Source: Turritopsis dohrnii (taxonomy: Eukaryota; Cnidaria; Hydrozoa; Anthoathecata; Oceaniidae). From it: a stretch of 64,000 nucleotides of DNA. Shown here in pieces: positions 23,201-36,500 of the stretch (position 1 is its first letter; every line of letters starts with the position of its first letter). Below the pieces are notes generated by a model. The model did not search any database and had not been told where the DNA came from. It was given only the letters and a program-made list of their open reading frames with translations. Made by a program: the position numbers and the translations under genes. The DNA lies in contig BQMF02000173.1 in assembly GCA_027922465.2 (NCBI GenBank), positions 434,001 to 498,000 of the forward strand. Direction: 5' to 3'.

Positions 23201-26200
23201 TTACATGAATAGTAGATTCTTTATTTACAAGTTGATTATTTACATCTGCTACACTTTCCTCTTCTAAAACTGACGATACTACAGTTGTTTCGTCATCAAT
23301 CACATCCCAATCTCCTGTCATGACATTATCGACTTCATTACTGATTGTAATCTCATTGATAATTTCTTTTTCATCAGTAGATTCCACATCAGCATCGCTG
23401 CCTGAACTTGACTGCTGGATTTGTGTTGGTGAATAGCTTCTCTTTTTTCTCTTTGGTGATGGAAATTGATTTCCCTTCGATCGTAATTTCGGTTTAATTT
23501 TGATTTTTGCCTGACATTTAAAATGAGCTTTGTTGTGTTTAGCGAGAGTCAATGTAGATGTAGTGGCATCCTTTGTGTATACAAATGAAGTTTTGGTGGT
23601 CTGAGTACCAATACACGTGAGACCACGACTCCTGTAGTATTCGTCAATATTCAATTCACTGCTACAGATTTCAAAATGTTCCGTATTTTCTGGTGTCCCC
23701 TCAGCCAGTGATGTTGAGAGAATCTGTTTAATAAGGGGGAATGACAATAAGGGAAAATTGCAGCTACAGTAAAAGGGTAGTGTGGAAAAGGTATCAAGGA
23801 TATGAATGAAACTGCTTTCTTTTCCTCTTTCTGAATAAGTAATTCAGAATGCTTTGTTGAAATAATTTTTGAAAAAAATGTTACCTCTGCTTGCTCTTTT
23901 TTCTTGCTTCTTTTCACAGATACTGTACGTGTACTGCTTTTATTTGATGCTGCTTTATGAGGAAAGATTGTCGGAATTGCCGATGGGAGAAGCCTACGAG
24001 ATTTTACTATGCCATAAACCGAAAGCTGATAATTCTCATAAGGCTTGTCGAAGCAACTATGCTCAAAATGGCTTGAGCAAAGATAAAAATTTTTATCTTG
24101 CGGAAAATTTTGACGTCCAGTTTTTTGTTTCCACGTACTTGCAATTTTCGCGTCTTTGGGTAATTTGTGATAAGAAATGTGCTTATCTCTCCTCTGCTGA
24201 TTACTGCAGCCCCAAGCGCTACAGTGAACCATTTTAACATGAATTAATTTTGTAAGTTAACTACTCTTCACAAAAAAAGTGATTGATACTGAATCAGAAA
24301 GCGCGGGAAATTTGCTTTATTCCTGAAGCACGTTTCATTTGAAATGGCTGATTGAACAAGGAAGAATGTTTTAACAAACAGTATTGTATGAAAATAGAAA
24401 ATAATTGATAATTCGTTGATAAATTTATTTTAAATTCAATGTGCATTTTATTTTCTGAATATGAGTTACTTCTAAAAATTTTAATAGCCCTACTGTGACG
24501 TCAGATCGTATTAGAGATCTGGCGCAAAACTTTATATTCTCCTGAAGAAGATGGTAAACATGGCGGTCGAGCGAAGAAGAGAAGCAAGATTACTTAAAAT
24601 TTTAAAGAAACATTATTTAACTCAGGACAATTTTAAAAGAGTTTTGATTGCACAGCAAGTGTTTTTTATACTCAATACTTGATTTGAAGTTTCTTTTTAC
24701 TTCCACCTCGGAATCCCTTTAACCTTAACAAATACAAATGGGATGTTTTAATAGAGCAAAAGAAGTGGAAAATTGATGCTGTTCATTTGATTACGTAAGG
24801 ATCTTCCATATTGATATACAGTTATCATTCATCTCAATGCGAAATAATAAGTGGAGAAAAATCAATCAAGTAACAGTATATGTCACCATTACTAAGTCCA
24901 TTTTGAAAAGAACTAAATAATGTAATCAACTGGCCGCCAAGGCAGCATCGTTCGCCGCCCATATCCACCTGCTCTCTATCACCCTGCAGACCCCAATAAA
25001 CGTCATATTTCCTTATAAACGCCTCTGAGGTTCAATTCCAATTGCTTCTGGACTGTTTTAGCTTCCTCTCCTGCTGGTTTTATTGCTTAATAAAGCTTGT
25101 TTGCACATGAAGACAAATACATCCCTTGTGTTTCAAATCTTGCATATTCTAAACTCAGCCGTTCACTGTCGCTTTCGTCCTTTACACAAGGCATTGCGAA
25201 CGTGAACTTCAAGTGGTTTTTATTTACGATTTTAACCCAATTAAATATTAATTTTAACAATGATTCCAAAAAGACTACATTTCATGATGTGCTATAAAAC
25301 CAATCGATTATCAGTTTAACAATATACTCAAAAGTTAGAGAGAAAAAAATTCAACTTATTATCAACTTTTGTTTTAAAATAGTTACGCTCTCTAACATGG
25401 GTGCTTTCAAAATTAGGGGGAAAATGGTTTCTCTTAAAAAGATCACACAGGAGGAGAAAAAAAGGCACGTGCAAAATGAATGAAGTGAATAAGAAACATG
25501 TTCGATCTGAAGCGCATAACAATTAAAAGAAATAGCCGCCAAGGCGGCGTTGCTCGCCGCCCATTTGCAACTGCTCTGTGTCACCCCGGAGACCCCAATA
25601 AACCTTATATTTCCTTAATAACGGCTCGTAGAACTTGTGTTCAGCTAGATGCAGATTCGAAATCAAATATCAAATATCAGTTTAAACAATGGTTTCAAAT
25701 AACCCAAATTTCATGATGTGCTATTTATTTACTTTTTAAAACCAATTGTTTTTCACTTTAACTGTGGTACCTCCATGCTTTAACAATACACTCAAAACGT
25801 AGAGAGAAAAAACTTAAACTTTTTATTAGCTTTTGTTTTACAAAGGTTACGCGCTCTAACATGTGTGCCATCAAAAGTAGGGGGAAATTGGTTTCTCTTC
25901 TTAAAAAAATCACAAGGGAGGAGAAAGAAAGGCACGTGCTAAATGAATGAAGTGAATAAAAAACATGTTCGATCAGAAGCGCATAACAATTAAAAAAAGA
26001 AATTAAATTATTAAAAGAAAAGCAAAAAAATATTTTGTGTCATGATACTCTTTTTTTACCTATCGGTTTTTAAACATTTTCATTGCTCGAAAAAAAGTTC
26101 ACCCGTCTCAGACAGTCATGCAAGCGTTAGGATACACTGGCGAACCGAACATGCTACCACGTTCTGCCACTGCTGCTTTTTGTCCAAAATGTTCAATCAG

Positions 26201-27509
26201 TTGGTTTCTTTGTATCTAGTTGTTCTATTGTTTTCAAAGCCAAGTCAACGGTGGTTTTGGAATATAAAGTTAATAACAATAATAATAAAAAGAACGTTAT
26301 CCCTACTGGTTCACCAGCCAAACAATGTCACGTTCGATTGGGAGTTGCAATGTATTTGTTTCGCACTGACGTCACACATCAGAAAAGAAATAATTTCTCT
26401 CACAGCTCACCAACCATTTTGCGTGACATTCAAACAAACGGACAGAAAATCGGCTATTAATATATAGACTAGCCGCCAAGGCGTCGTCGCTCGCCGCCCA
26501 TATCTACCTACTCTATATCACTGTATCAAAATCGTCAAATTTCCTTAATAACGGATCATACAACTTGTGTTCAGCCAGAAGCAGATTCTAAGTCACAACC
26601 TCTGGTGTGCAGTCAGTGTTACATTAACTATTTTTCAGGTTTTTCATTATGTGTTACTTATTTATTTTTTAAAACAAATTATTGATCAGTACAACAATAC
26701 ACTCAAAACGTAGGGAGAAAAAAATTCAACTTTTTATTAGCTTTTGTTTTAAAAAAGTTACGCGCTCTAACATGGGTGCTATCAAACAGGGCAAAAATGA
26801 TTTCTCTTCTTAAAAAGTTCACACGGGAGGAGAGAAAAAAGGCACGCGCAAAATGAATAAACTGAATAAAAGAAACGTTCGATCAGAAGCGCTTAACAAT
26901 TAAAAGACATTAAATTATTTAAAAGAAAAGCAAAAAACATTTTGTTTCATGACACACCGTTATATAATTTCGCTCATAACTCAATCTACCATTCTGCGTG
27001 ACTTACAGACAGACAGACAGACGGAGAATCGGCTATTAATATATAGATAAGTTTGTTTTAACAAAGTATTGTCCTCGACAATTTTCGACACTAAAACGTT
27101 TTGAAGCTTAAATATAATAAATGTGTTCCGTTGGATAGATGTGTTTTTTTCATTAAAAATATAAAGCATGGAAAGCCGCTGCAAAGAAAAAGAGTTGATG
27201 CTCATTTTTGGCTTTCTTAAGATGGAACTAACCTGCATATGTGTACGTGTTTCCATCCTGGCGCTAGAGTGACTTGTTATGAATAATCTATATATTATAT
27301 TACTTTTCTATATATTATATATTGTATACCTTTATAGATATTTTTTGTGCGCAAGGTCATTGAGACACCAATGTATGCATCCCAAATCAAACGCAACTTT
27401 TTTGGCTGGAGAACCAATACGGATATCGGTTTTATTCTAATTGTCATTATTACGGTAGCAGCGAAAGCGAATACCGTATTAAAACACCCTTGGACTCCTA
27501 CTACTACTC

Positions 27510-27551
<42 letters not shown>

Positions 27552-30500
27552 CGGCCGAAACGGCAGTTTTTAGCCTACGATTTAGAGTATGCGAGTCCCC
27601 ACTAAAAACTCAATATACATTCTAATGAACGAACGCAGCCTTTTGAATTTTCGAAGGTTTTCAATCACATACATTTAAAATACGTTTTCTTTGATATTTT
27701 ATCACTTAATTGATGAAGGAATGGATATTAATCAAATAGGTCTACATAAAACTGGGACTTTTAGTTACTTTTATGGTACTGAATCAATGAACTTTGGTAC
27801 TTGAAAATAGATATGTTTTTCGTGTCAGTAAAGCACAGATCAGACTTTCTTATTACTTTCTACGTTTGTTAGCTATCTGTTCTGTCTTTGAACATCAAGG
27901 TTTTCAAAAATCGAGTTAAAAAAAGGCAGTTATCTGTTTGAATTCATTTTCGGTTTCAAAAAATTATAATTCAAAACATACATTTTTTTTTCGAAAAAAC
28001 GCGTTTTTTTTCTACATAAGCTCTTATAAAAAAAACGTACGTTATAAACAGCTCATGTATGTATAATTCTTTTGTCTTCTAATAAATTAAATTGCTGGTG
28101 TGTTGCGATTAGACCCTATTTACACGAGTTAGTAATTTTAAACATTATAATATCGTTTATGCCTTCCACCAGTAAGATATCTCAAGAAATAACGTTTACA
28201 GAACGTTTAAGAACTTTAAGTAAAATTTCAAATTTAAAAGTATTGTTGTGGCAAGTACTTTTGCTGCTACCGTTTTGCGCCATCTGGCTCTTGTTACTTT
28301 TGAAAACAATTCATTAACTACACATAAAAAAGGACGGTACGCATTCGTTTGACACATCGGAGGTTCCTGGTTCGAGTCTGCCTCTGGGTGAACACAAAAT
28401 TTAGTGACCGACAATAAGTATTAATGACATTTATTGCAGTCTGCGATACAAGTGTTGGGGCAACGAAAAATTTGAGAAAAATTTTTTTTGAGGACGGATC
28501 AAATCTTTTATCTTATATCTAAACGGTTCATCTAAGCAAAACGATCCCAAGGATTTTTTTATAAGCTTTACATGGGTACACTTGTCGTTGCTAATTTTAA
28601 AATTTAGTTTTTCGTGAACTCTTTGGGTGATACAGTTTTGAACTGAACGTGGAAGGCAAGCGACGTTATAATTGTTGACACCACTCTATTCTGTGCATGC
28701 GTCTCAAAATCAATAGTATTGTAAACATCTCTGAGAAGGGCGAAAATATGAAAAATTTGATAAAGAAAGAATTATAAGAAATATTCCCCACCGCGGTTTA
28801 AGAAGTCATTTTTCCATCTCACTTTTCATATTTTCATCACCATTGATTTTAAAACGCATGTGCAGAATAGAGAATCGTAGTTGCAGGTTACGTTTCAACT
28901 AAGCAGCTAAGTATCGGGGAGAGTTATAACTTTCTAGTTAACTTTTTATATATTTCCCTCTCGAGCGAAGAATATGTGAAAACAGGCATTTTTTTCCTTC
29001 TTCTTCTCCGTTCTTATTCATATCCACAGTTCGGTATTCAACTTTGGTGTAGCCAAGGTAGATCAGAGAAGAGGCTAGTTTTCGGTGAGGTGAAAGACAA
29101 TTCTTTTCAGACAAAGTAGTTGGACAGTGGAAGATTTTTGCTTTCTGCTAGTTTTTGAGAGATATCCAACTTTGAATAATGGGAATAAATCGTATTTTTA
29201 AAAAAAGTTTTTAAAGACATTTTGAATGAAATGAAAGTGTGAAAAACAGAAAAAAGCAATATCAATGTCGCTGATGTTTTGTTTTGTTGATAACAATGCA
29301 TGGTGATGGTAATTAAGTGATTGCAACAGAAAAGCAGTGATTTAAGTGCGAAGGCCAAAACTCATCATTAAAAGACGGGCTGAAGTGGTATTTTCATTTT
29401 ATTTCCTGATATAATGTAGCTCAGCTGAAAATATGTACACAGTCATATGAAGGAAACCCTTTTTAAGTGGAGAATAAGTATGTAATAAAAACTGTGAAAA
29501 AAGTGAAAAAGTGATGTAAACGTGATGCAATTACGTATAATATTTTAATACATATGATTAAGAAACACATATAATACAATTTGAAAGGATCAGGTCGGGT
29601 GTGCTTCCTGGCAAGTCATTTTGCCTAACAACAGAAGCATACAGAGTTTTTTCTGAATACTTGAACGCAATTTTATAAATTGTCATTCACAGTCCTTATC
29701 ATTTTTGAAAATATTCTTCTTTCCTAAATTGAAATCTTACACACAAGTTTTGTTATTATAGATTGGTTTTTCATTGCCTTTTCATTACTATTTGCACATA
29801 TATCTACCCCAAAATAATTTTAATATGATGTGTTAGTAGTGTTAAAATTAGGTTTAACTGATATTCCTTTTTCCTTTTGTAAACCTGTGTACAAATTTGA
29901 TTATATGTTTTATATCTGAGTTATCAAAGCAAATGCTTTTTTGAATTACAATGTTTAATTTGATTTTATGGCATAAAGGATAGGAAACTTGTAAAGAATC
30001 AGCAAGAATGAAAACCATATATTTATTATGAGGAAATTGCCTTACACATTGATACGGTTGATGATATTCAGCTCCTATGGTTGTCAATGTACACAATAAG
30101 TGACAACGTTTTCGCATCTTAGGAAAATATTAAGTCACATTTTTGAAAGTCTTGCTCTTTTATTGAAAAATCATTCATAGTATGTCTCTCCAATGCCATG
30201 ACATGTTTTGCAAAACAACGCTGACGTTGAGAGTTATTCGTTACAAACATTATTGGATTTGTCTGAATACTTGTGAAACACTTTGGTATGATAACTATCA
30301 GTAAATGAATGACAAATAAATAACTTTAGGGCCAGTTGGTTATTGAAAAGAAATTAATTTCAATAGGGTTCAGGTCCTTTTCTACCTGTACCATAAATTA
30401 ACTTATTCTGTGATCTCAAACACCCCATAATTGGTATATAAATGATATAATGTATCTAAAAATTTATGTCAAAATCAGTCTTTACTTTCAGCGGCATCGA

Positions 30501-33500
30501 TATTGGAGGAGGCGTGGCTGCATTTGTTGATCTATGCATATATAGCTCAGAAGGAAAATCTATGGTATATATTTAATCCAATCTGTTCATGTTTCTAACA
30601 ACTTACTTTCCGGAAATTGAATATGTTCGTCCATGGGCAAGTACATAGGTAGTGCCATTAAATTAATGCTAACTATCATTAAACTGAATTTGATAAAAGT
30701 CCACTATTTCCGTAATGCATGTTGAAAATAACGATAATGTAAGGGATCTGCTATATTTTTAAATTGCTTTATTCATTTTTTACAACGATCTTATGAAACT
30801 GACGTTCGTCATCTAGTATCTCTATTTTGCTCTCTAAGTTGCTCTCACCCATAAATTTTTGCGGTCGAAGGTTGCCATAGCAGAAATCTTAAAAATGAGA
30901 AAGGACAAAATAACCATATGAAAAAGTATATAAACCAAATCAAAAGAATACATGGGGTTACTGGCCCATAACCAGCCCACTCCCAGTGGAAACATTTGCA
31001 ATGTTCCCTGTGAAGACAGAAAGCGTCACATATACTACTAAGTGTCACATAAATAGCAACACATTTACACAAATTCTAATATTTAACATATATGTACATT
31101 TTCTAAATCACTGTTTCTTATTCAGTTCTTTTTCGTATACCAACTATAATACTAAATTATATATAAATAAGTAAATAGTATATCGTAAAAAACTTTTTAG
31201 AGAGCCACATTCCTTCCTACCAGTGTACCATTCTCTTAAGACAAGAATTGAAAAAAAAAAAACATAATATCCAATAACAGATGTCATCCTCTACCATCTG
31301 CCATTTTCTATTACTGACTGTTACTACTAGCTACTTGTCTCGAACATATTTGTGATTTGTTGGTGACAAGGGACAGTTTTAAACTAACATAACATATTTC
31401 TTAATGCCATGGTACAAAGTAAAATTAGAAACTCTGACGGTTTCAGTTTCTTCCGCAAAACAAAATGTTTTACTTTGCCCATTGTATGGAGTATATTAAT
31501 CTATTTTTTTAACTTTTTACATTTTGTACTAAGAGTTAGAGTATCATGGATCTACATGGCAAGTCAAGGAAAATAGCTCAAATTTGCTTTGCCTGTGAAG
31601 TAAGGTACATTACAATTTCTATTATTAGATTTTGCTAAGCGAAAGATATTGGTTTCGGCGGCGTTCTATCTATCTAATCTATGTACGGCGAAGGTTTTTT
31701 AGTATCGCACTTACTAACTTAAAATTCTTTTATTTCTATTCCTTTTTATCCTTGCTCTCATGACCATGATATGTTTTCGTATATTCCGTGAGCTATAAAG
31801 TGTATTTACCACATAGTCACAAAAAAAGGATCTTTCCCTAAAGGAAAACAAAAAAAAGGGTTGCAATTACTTTTTTGATTTGAAGTACCACTGTGAAATT
31901 TAAATTAAGTAAACTTTAGTGACGGTTTTGATGTTGATACCTTCGAAGATCAACTGCAGTGAAAAAGAAGCTTTAGAAGCAGTTTTAATTTTTAACTCTA
32001 GCTTCAAACCGTCTATTACAAACAAACTATTTGTTTGTTATTTGATTTGTTTATTTTGTTTGAGTATTTTTGATAGATTTTCGTTTTTTAAAATAATTTC
32101 GAACGAATCTTTTTTTCTTATCTCTTTTGGCTCACGTTTTTCTTATAAAATCGTTTTTTTTTTAAATTCATGGTTACAGCTCATACAAGTATATTTTTCA
32201 AATCGAGGATACGCGAGGTGTTTGGAATGCAAACCGATCGTCGTCGTCGTGAAGCCAAAAAATGTATACTTCGTGCATGCGTTTACATGAAATCAACACA
32301 TGAAGCGAAAAATTCGTACCGTGCACGTCTTCGAGGTGCCAGCGCAGTAACCCACTTCAGATTTCAAAGTTTCTTGGATTTAAAAGAAATTAAAGATGAA
32401 AAAGATCGTAAAGAAGTTCTCAATATTTTGTGAACAGAGTGAAAGAGATAAGCTTTTGTTATATTTTTATTCTTGCTTTTGTTTTCTTTTATAAATGTCT
32501 GAGAGTTTGTTTTGTACACGTGTGGGTTGTATTGCCGTGGAGTGTATATGATATTAGATTAATGTCATAAATAATTCAATCTTTTTTCGAATTTTGTATA
32601 AAGAGTTTTGATATAATACTGGTCTTGAATATATCAATTCAGGTCAAGAATGTTTGTAAATACAAAACATGGTACATGCCATATTGTCAAATAACTGGTA
32701 ACTTATACCCTATAACTTATAACTTATAATCAAACTAAAGCACAAATATCTGATTTCAGTTATGTTGATTTTGGTATGGGTGCATTTTGCATCATCAAAT
32801 CTATGTTTTCCTTTTCGCGGTTGTGATTTTGGAAGTTTGTCAGGAAGATTGGCATCAAAATATCGAATTCAGAAATTCAGAATGTTCAGAGTAACATTAG
32901 AATAAGTTACGTGCATACGCATCATCCTTTAATATTATTTTTTTATGTTGATCTTCAAGTCAAGAAGACTTGTAAATAATAACGCGATTTGTAAATATGC
33001 AAAGCATTTCTTGTTTTTGTTTCAATTTGTAATGTGTTTATTAATAAAGTTAGGTTTACACAATAAAACTTTTTTATTTCTATGCTTACACTAGCAGATC
33101 CTTTTAACAAAATGTATCAATAGTGCAACAGGGAGGTTACGCGGAAATACGAAAACACGTATCACTATGGAGACGGGTCTATTATAAATTCCACTCTGCA
33201 AACCAATGAACCCTCAAGTAAGTATTTAGAATGGGCGTTATTTATAGGTCGCTATTCTTAGAAAAACATAAGCGAAATCTTTCGACCATCTGGTCGTCTT
33301 GTTCACTTTAGTATTAGGGAGATTCGTAAACTCGACGAGCCTGTTACACGAAACAAATCAATTACTTGTGAGAATTTCTTTAAAACTGTTCTACTATAAA
33401 GGTACTCCAGAGATTTAAAGCCTTTTGTTGTATCAAAAGAAACATCATTACTTTGCACGCTTATTTCAAGTGTTGATGTGAAGTTTCTAATGACTTTGTA

Positions 33501-36500
33501 GGGAAAAATTCACGAACAACTCTACGAAGTTGTATATAGTTTCCCACAAATCTATAGAAAAATAGTTTCGTGTAAACGAAACATGATTTTTCCGAATCCC
33601 GCTAATTGGGTTAATCCGACTGTTACTGGTTCCATTGTTGCACATGAATTTGGACAAAACCTTAGTTTCCCTCATGATAGTAAGTAGGGATGCTATTTCC
33701 ACTTCCTACTTTCTGGCAGTTCTTTCATGAAAAATCTACTCTTTTTTCCTTGCAGGTAAAGGTTGCAAATGCAATGGAAGATGCATTGTGAGCCCTGGAA
33801 TCACGTAATGTTGAACTTCTTCCTAAATTAAGATTGAAATATTAACACGCTTCTATCTACCTGCCCAATGATGAAGAAGAAACTCCCAAAATTAACTTTT
33901 AAATATTGAAATATTTATTACAATTTTCAATAATTATTGCCAAGAAATTGACCATTTATTTGATTTGGTGCCCTTTCTTCTCATTCTTTTCTACATTCTT
34001 TTTTTTATGCGGTTCTTATCTCCTACTAGGTCGCTAAAATTATTGGTTTAAAAATTTATAAAAAAACAAATCACTTGACTTTTTCATGCTTACACTCAGT
34101 ACAAAACGAAAGATGATTTTGCTTCAGTTTAAGTTTTTTGATTGTCATATTGAAACAAATTTGAAAAGTGTTTTGATTTGTTCAAAGTTTTAAATTTTGG
34201 TAGCTATTTTCAGTTTGGCATCGATAAAATTTGAGAAAACAGAAATGCAATGCAACAATGTATTCCATGTTTTTCTGTAGACAATATAGCACGAATGCCT
34301 GGTCCAACTGCTCAAGAGCTGCAATGGACTATCGGTGCAGCATAGGATATTGTCAATGCATCAAGAAAAATCCTAAGAAGGTGAATTATGTCACGAACCA
34401 AGTTTTTTATTTGACAAATAAAAATACATATCTTTCTTGATATTTTCCTTTTTAACCACTTAGTTTTAATTACTACTAATAAACAGTATATAGATTTATT
34501 GACAGTGTCCCATCAATTTTCTCGTTTTCGTAATTTTCTCCTGAGCTTTCACAGTGTTCTTTTCCAAATTGTTTTGTGAGCAGACTTGGGATGGACCAAT
34601 TTGTGGAAACGAAGTCGTCGAAGAAAATGAAGATTGTGATTGTGGAAAAGCTAAGGTAACGATTTTTGAAAAAGCTTTCTTTAACGTAATGAATACAAAC
34701 AAACATGTCTTTTTGTATGTTATTTTAAGTACTGTAAAAATCCTTGCTGTGAGCCATCAACATGCAAGCTTAAAGGAAACGCAAAATGTGCACACGGTCG
34801 ATGCTGTGAAAATTGTCAGTTTAAAGAAAAAGGAACTGCCTGCCGAAAAGCTTTTAACAAGTGCGATATAACAGAAACATGCACTGGTTTAGCTGGAACT
34901 GTGAGATATTCATATATATTTTAAATTCACTTTAAGTATCTCAGTAAAACTTAACTAAGTTTTAACAAGTGTTTCAGTTCAATAGCACGTTATCATTGTC
35001 AATAAAGATAAATAAGTGCTATTTAGGCATATGGACTATTCCTCATTTTGCCTTTAGTGCCCCAAAGACGTATTCATGGAAAACTACATAAAGTGTGAAA
35101 GAGGAAATGTAAGATAGTGTTCTTAATTTTGGAAAATTTAGTAATTTTTTTGTATCTAAAAACTGCTCTTGTATTTAAAAAACTGCGTTAGCTGAAATAG
35201 TTATTTCGTTTGTAGAGTTATTGTCACAATGGTGTTTGTATCCCATCACTAAATGATCTCTGTAAGGCAATATGGGGATCTGGTAATGTTGTTTTAGATA
35301 TGTTTTTCGACTGGTATCATTTTTATTTTTGCTCAACACTATCTTAACATTTAGGCCTTGTCAGGTCTTCACAAATACTTGTTTTGGGGCTTTTGAAGTT
35401 TTTAGGAAATACATTGAGGTCATCTACTACCTGCTGAGATTGTCTCTTCATTTAATTATTTCTGAAACTCTGTACACTATAGTCTATTTTTGAAATTCAC
35501 ATGTAGTTAACCCCAACCCTAACTGTGTGAGAATTTGAGTGAATACTTCGTAACATTAATTTCAACGGTATTAATCTCACTCACAATTTTGAGTGTTTAC
35601 CTGTCTGCGTTTTTACATGGAATGTCTTACTTCCTTAGCCATTGTCACTTTAATTATTACTCAGGAATTCTAATTTTCAAGCGAAAGTATTTCTTTGATT
35701 TTCCGGCACAGCTAAACGTTTTCAATTTTATTGATTACGCTGACCCTGGAACCCTAGCCCTAACACTAAATATGTATAAGTCGGCCAAGCAATGACCTTT
35801 TTGTATACTTAAATTGTCCCCACCTGTACAGCAAGATGTTTTATGGATTGACTCAACCCAAATCACATAAATTCTAAAAAAACTAAAACTCCCCTGGAGA
35901 AACAAAATACGAAAAAATTAAAACAAATGCAACATTGAAATGTTTAAAGTTCTCCACGTTTGACTGAAACTATATTACTGATACACATTTATTTTATTTA
36001 TTTATTTATTTATTCTTTATTTATGATAGGAGTGTAAAATAGTACAAAAGACTAATAAATTCCAACATCAATGATAAAAAAAATATATACATATATATAT
36101 AAAACAAATAAACAAACAGGTACTAGATAAATTGCAAATGATTTAAGTTTATATTTAATTTTAGACAAGGACTTCTCTTGCTTTAAATCTGAAGGAAGAT
36201 GATGCCAGGCTAGTGCAGCACGAAAATCAAAGGAATTTGTCGCACAATTTGTTCTAGCTTGCGGAATAACCAAAGAGAGTCCTTGTCTAAGACAATAAGT
36301 TTCAGGCTTGAGAACAAAAGAATCCCACATAAACTCTGGATTTAAATGTTTCAAAGATTTAAAAATTTCAATAGCCAGAGGTAACTTTTTATGTAAAACA
36401 AAAACATCCTACTAAATTTGTAAAACAAATAACAACACAAAACTATATACCCAGGTATACAAACACAAGAGCATCCTACTAAATTTTCATATAACTACAT

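Larger units (their letters stand above)
20854..24718 (-). mobile_element. Complete THAP-Kolobok DNA transposon inserted in an ADAM exon
   Basis: Flanked by TTAA at 20850-20853 and 24719-24722. Terminal inverted repeats are AGGGATTCCGAGGTG (20854-20868) and its reverse complement ending at 24718. Second, inner inverted repeats (TGACGTCACAGTAGGGCT) lie about 210 bp inside each end (21061-21078 and 24486-24503). It carries one spliced transposase gene with no visible defect. TTAA duplications and THAP-DDE transposases are typical of Kolobok. Perfect ends, target duplication and open frame suggest a recent insertion. Confidence 0.9.
20423..24794 (+). other. ADAM gene: N-terminal half of catalytic domain, split by transposon
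   Basis: Exon 20423-20488 encodes MYVEFGVVADNTF, the start of an M12B reprolysin domain. Exon 20630-20698 and exon 20774-20853 follow (LNVRIVMNHLELF, equal to the family's LNIRV..VGLEIW block). The frame is then cut by a Kolobok at TTAA. To its right, after the duplicated TTAA, 24723-24794 continues the same exon in phase (KYKWDVLIEQ, AVHLIT) and ends at a GTAAGG donor. The two partial exon lengths (80 and 72) give phase 2, which is exactly what exon 30492-30564 needs. Confidence 0.85.

Noticed and set aside
23869..24237. Plus-strand open frame of 122 codons
   Set aside because: Antisense shadow of the THAP exon of the Kolobok transposase.
27347..27625. Poly-threonine protein
   Set aside because: Translation of the CTA microsatellite in the non-autonomous helentron.
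28349..28390. tRNA gene
   Set aside because: Only a B-box-like string; no cloverleaf, A box or terminator could be built.
34800..34870. RGD-type integrin-binding disintegrin
   Set aside because: The loop region reads KCDITETC; no RGD is present.
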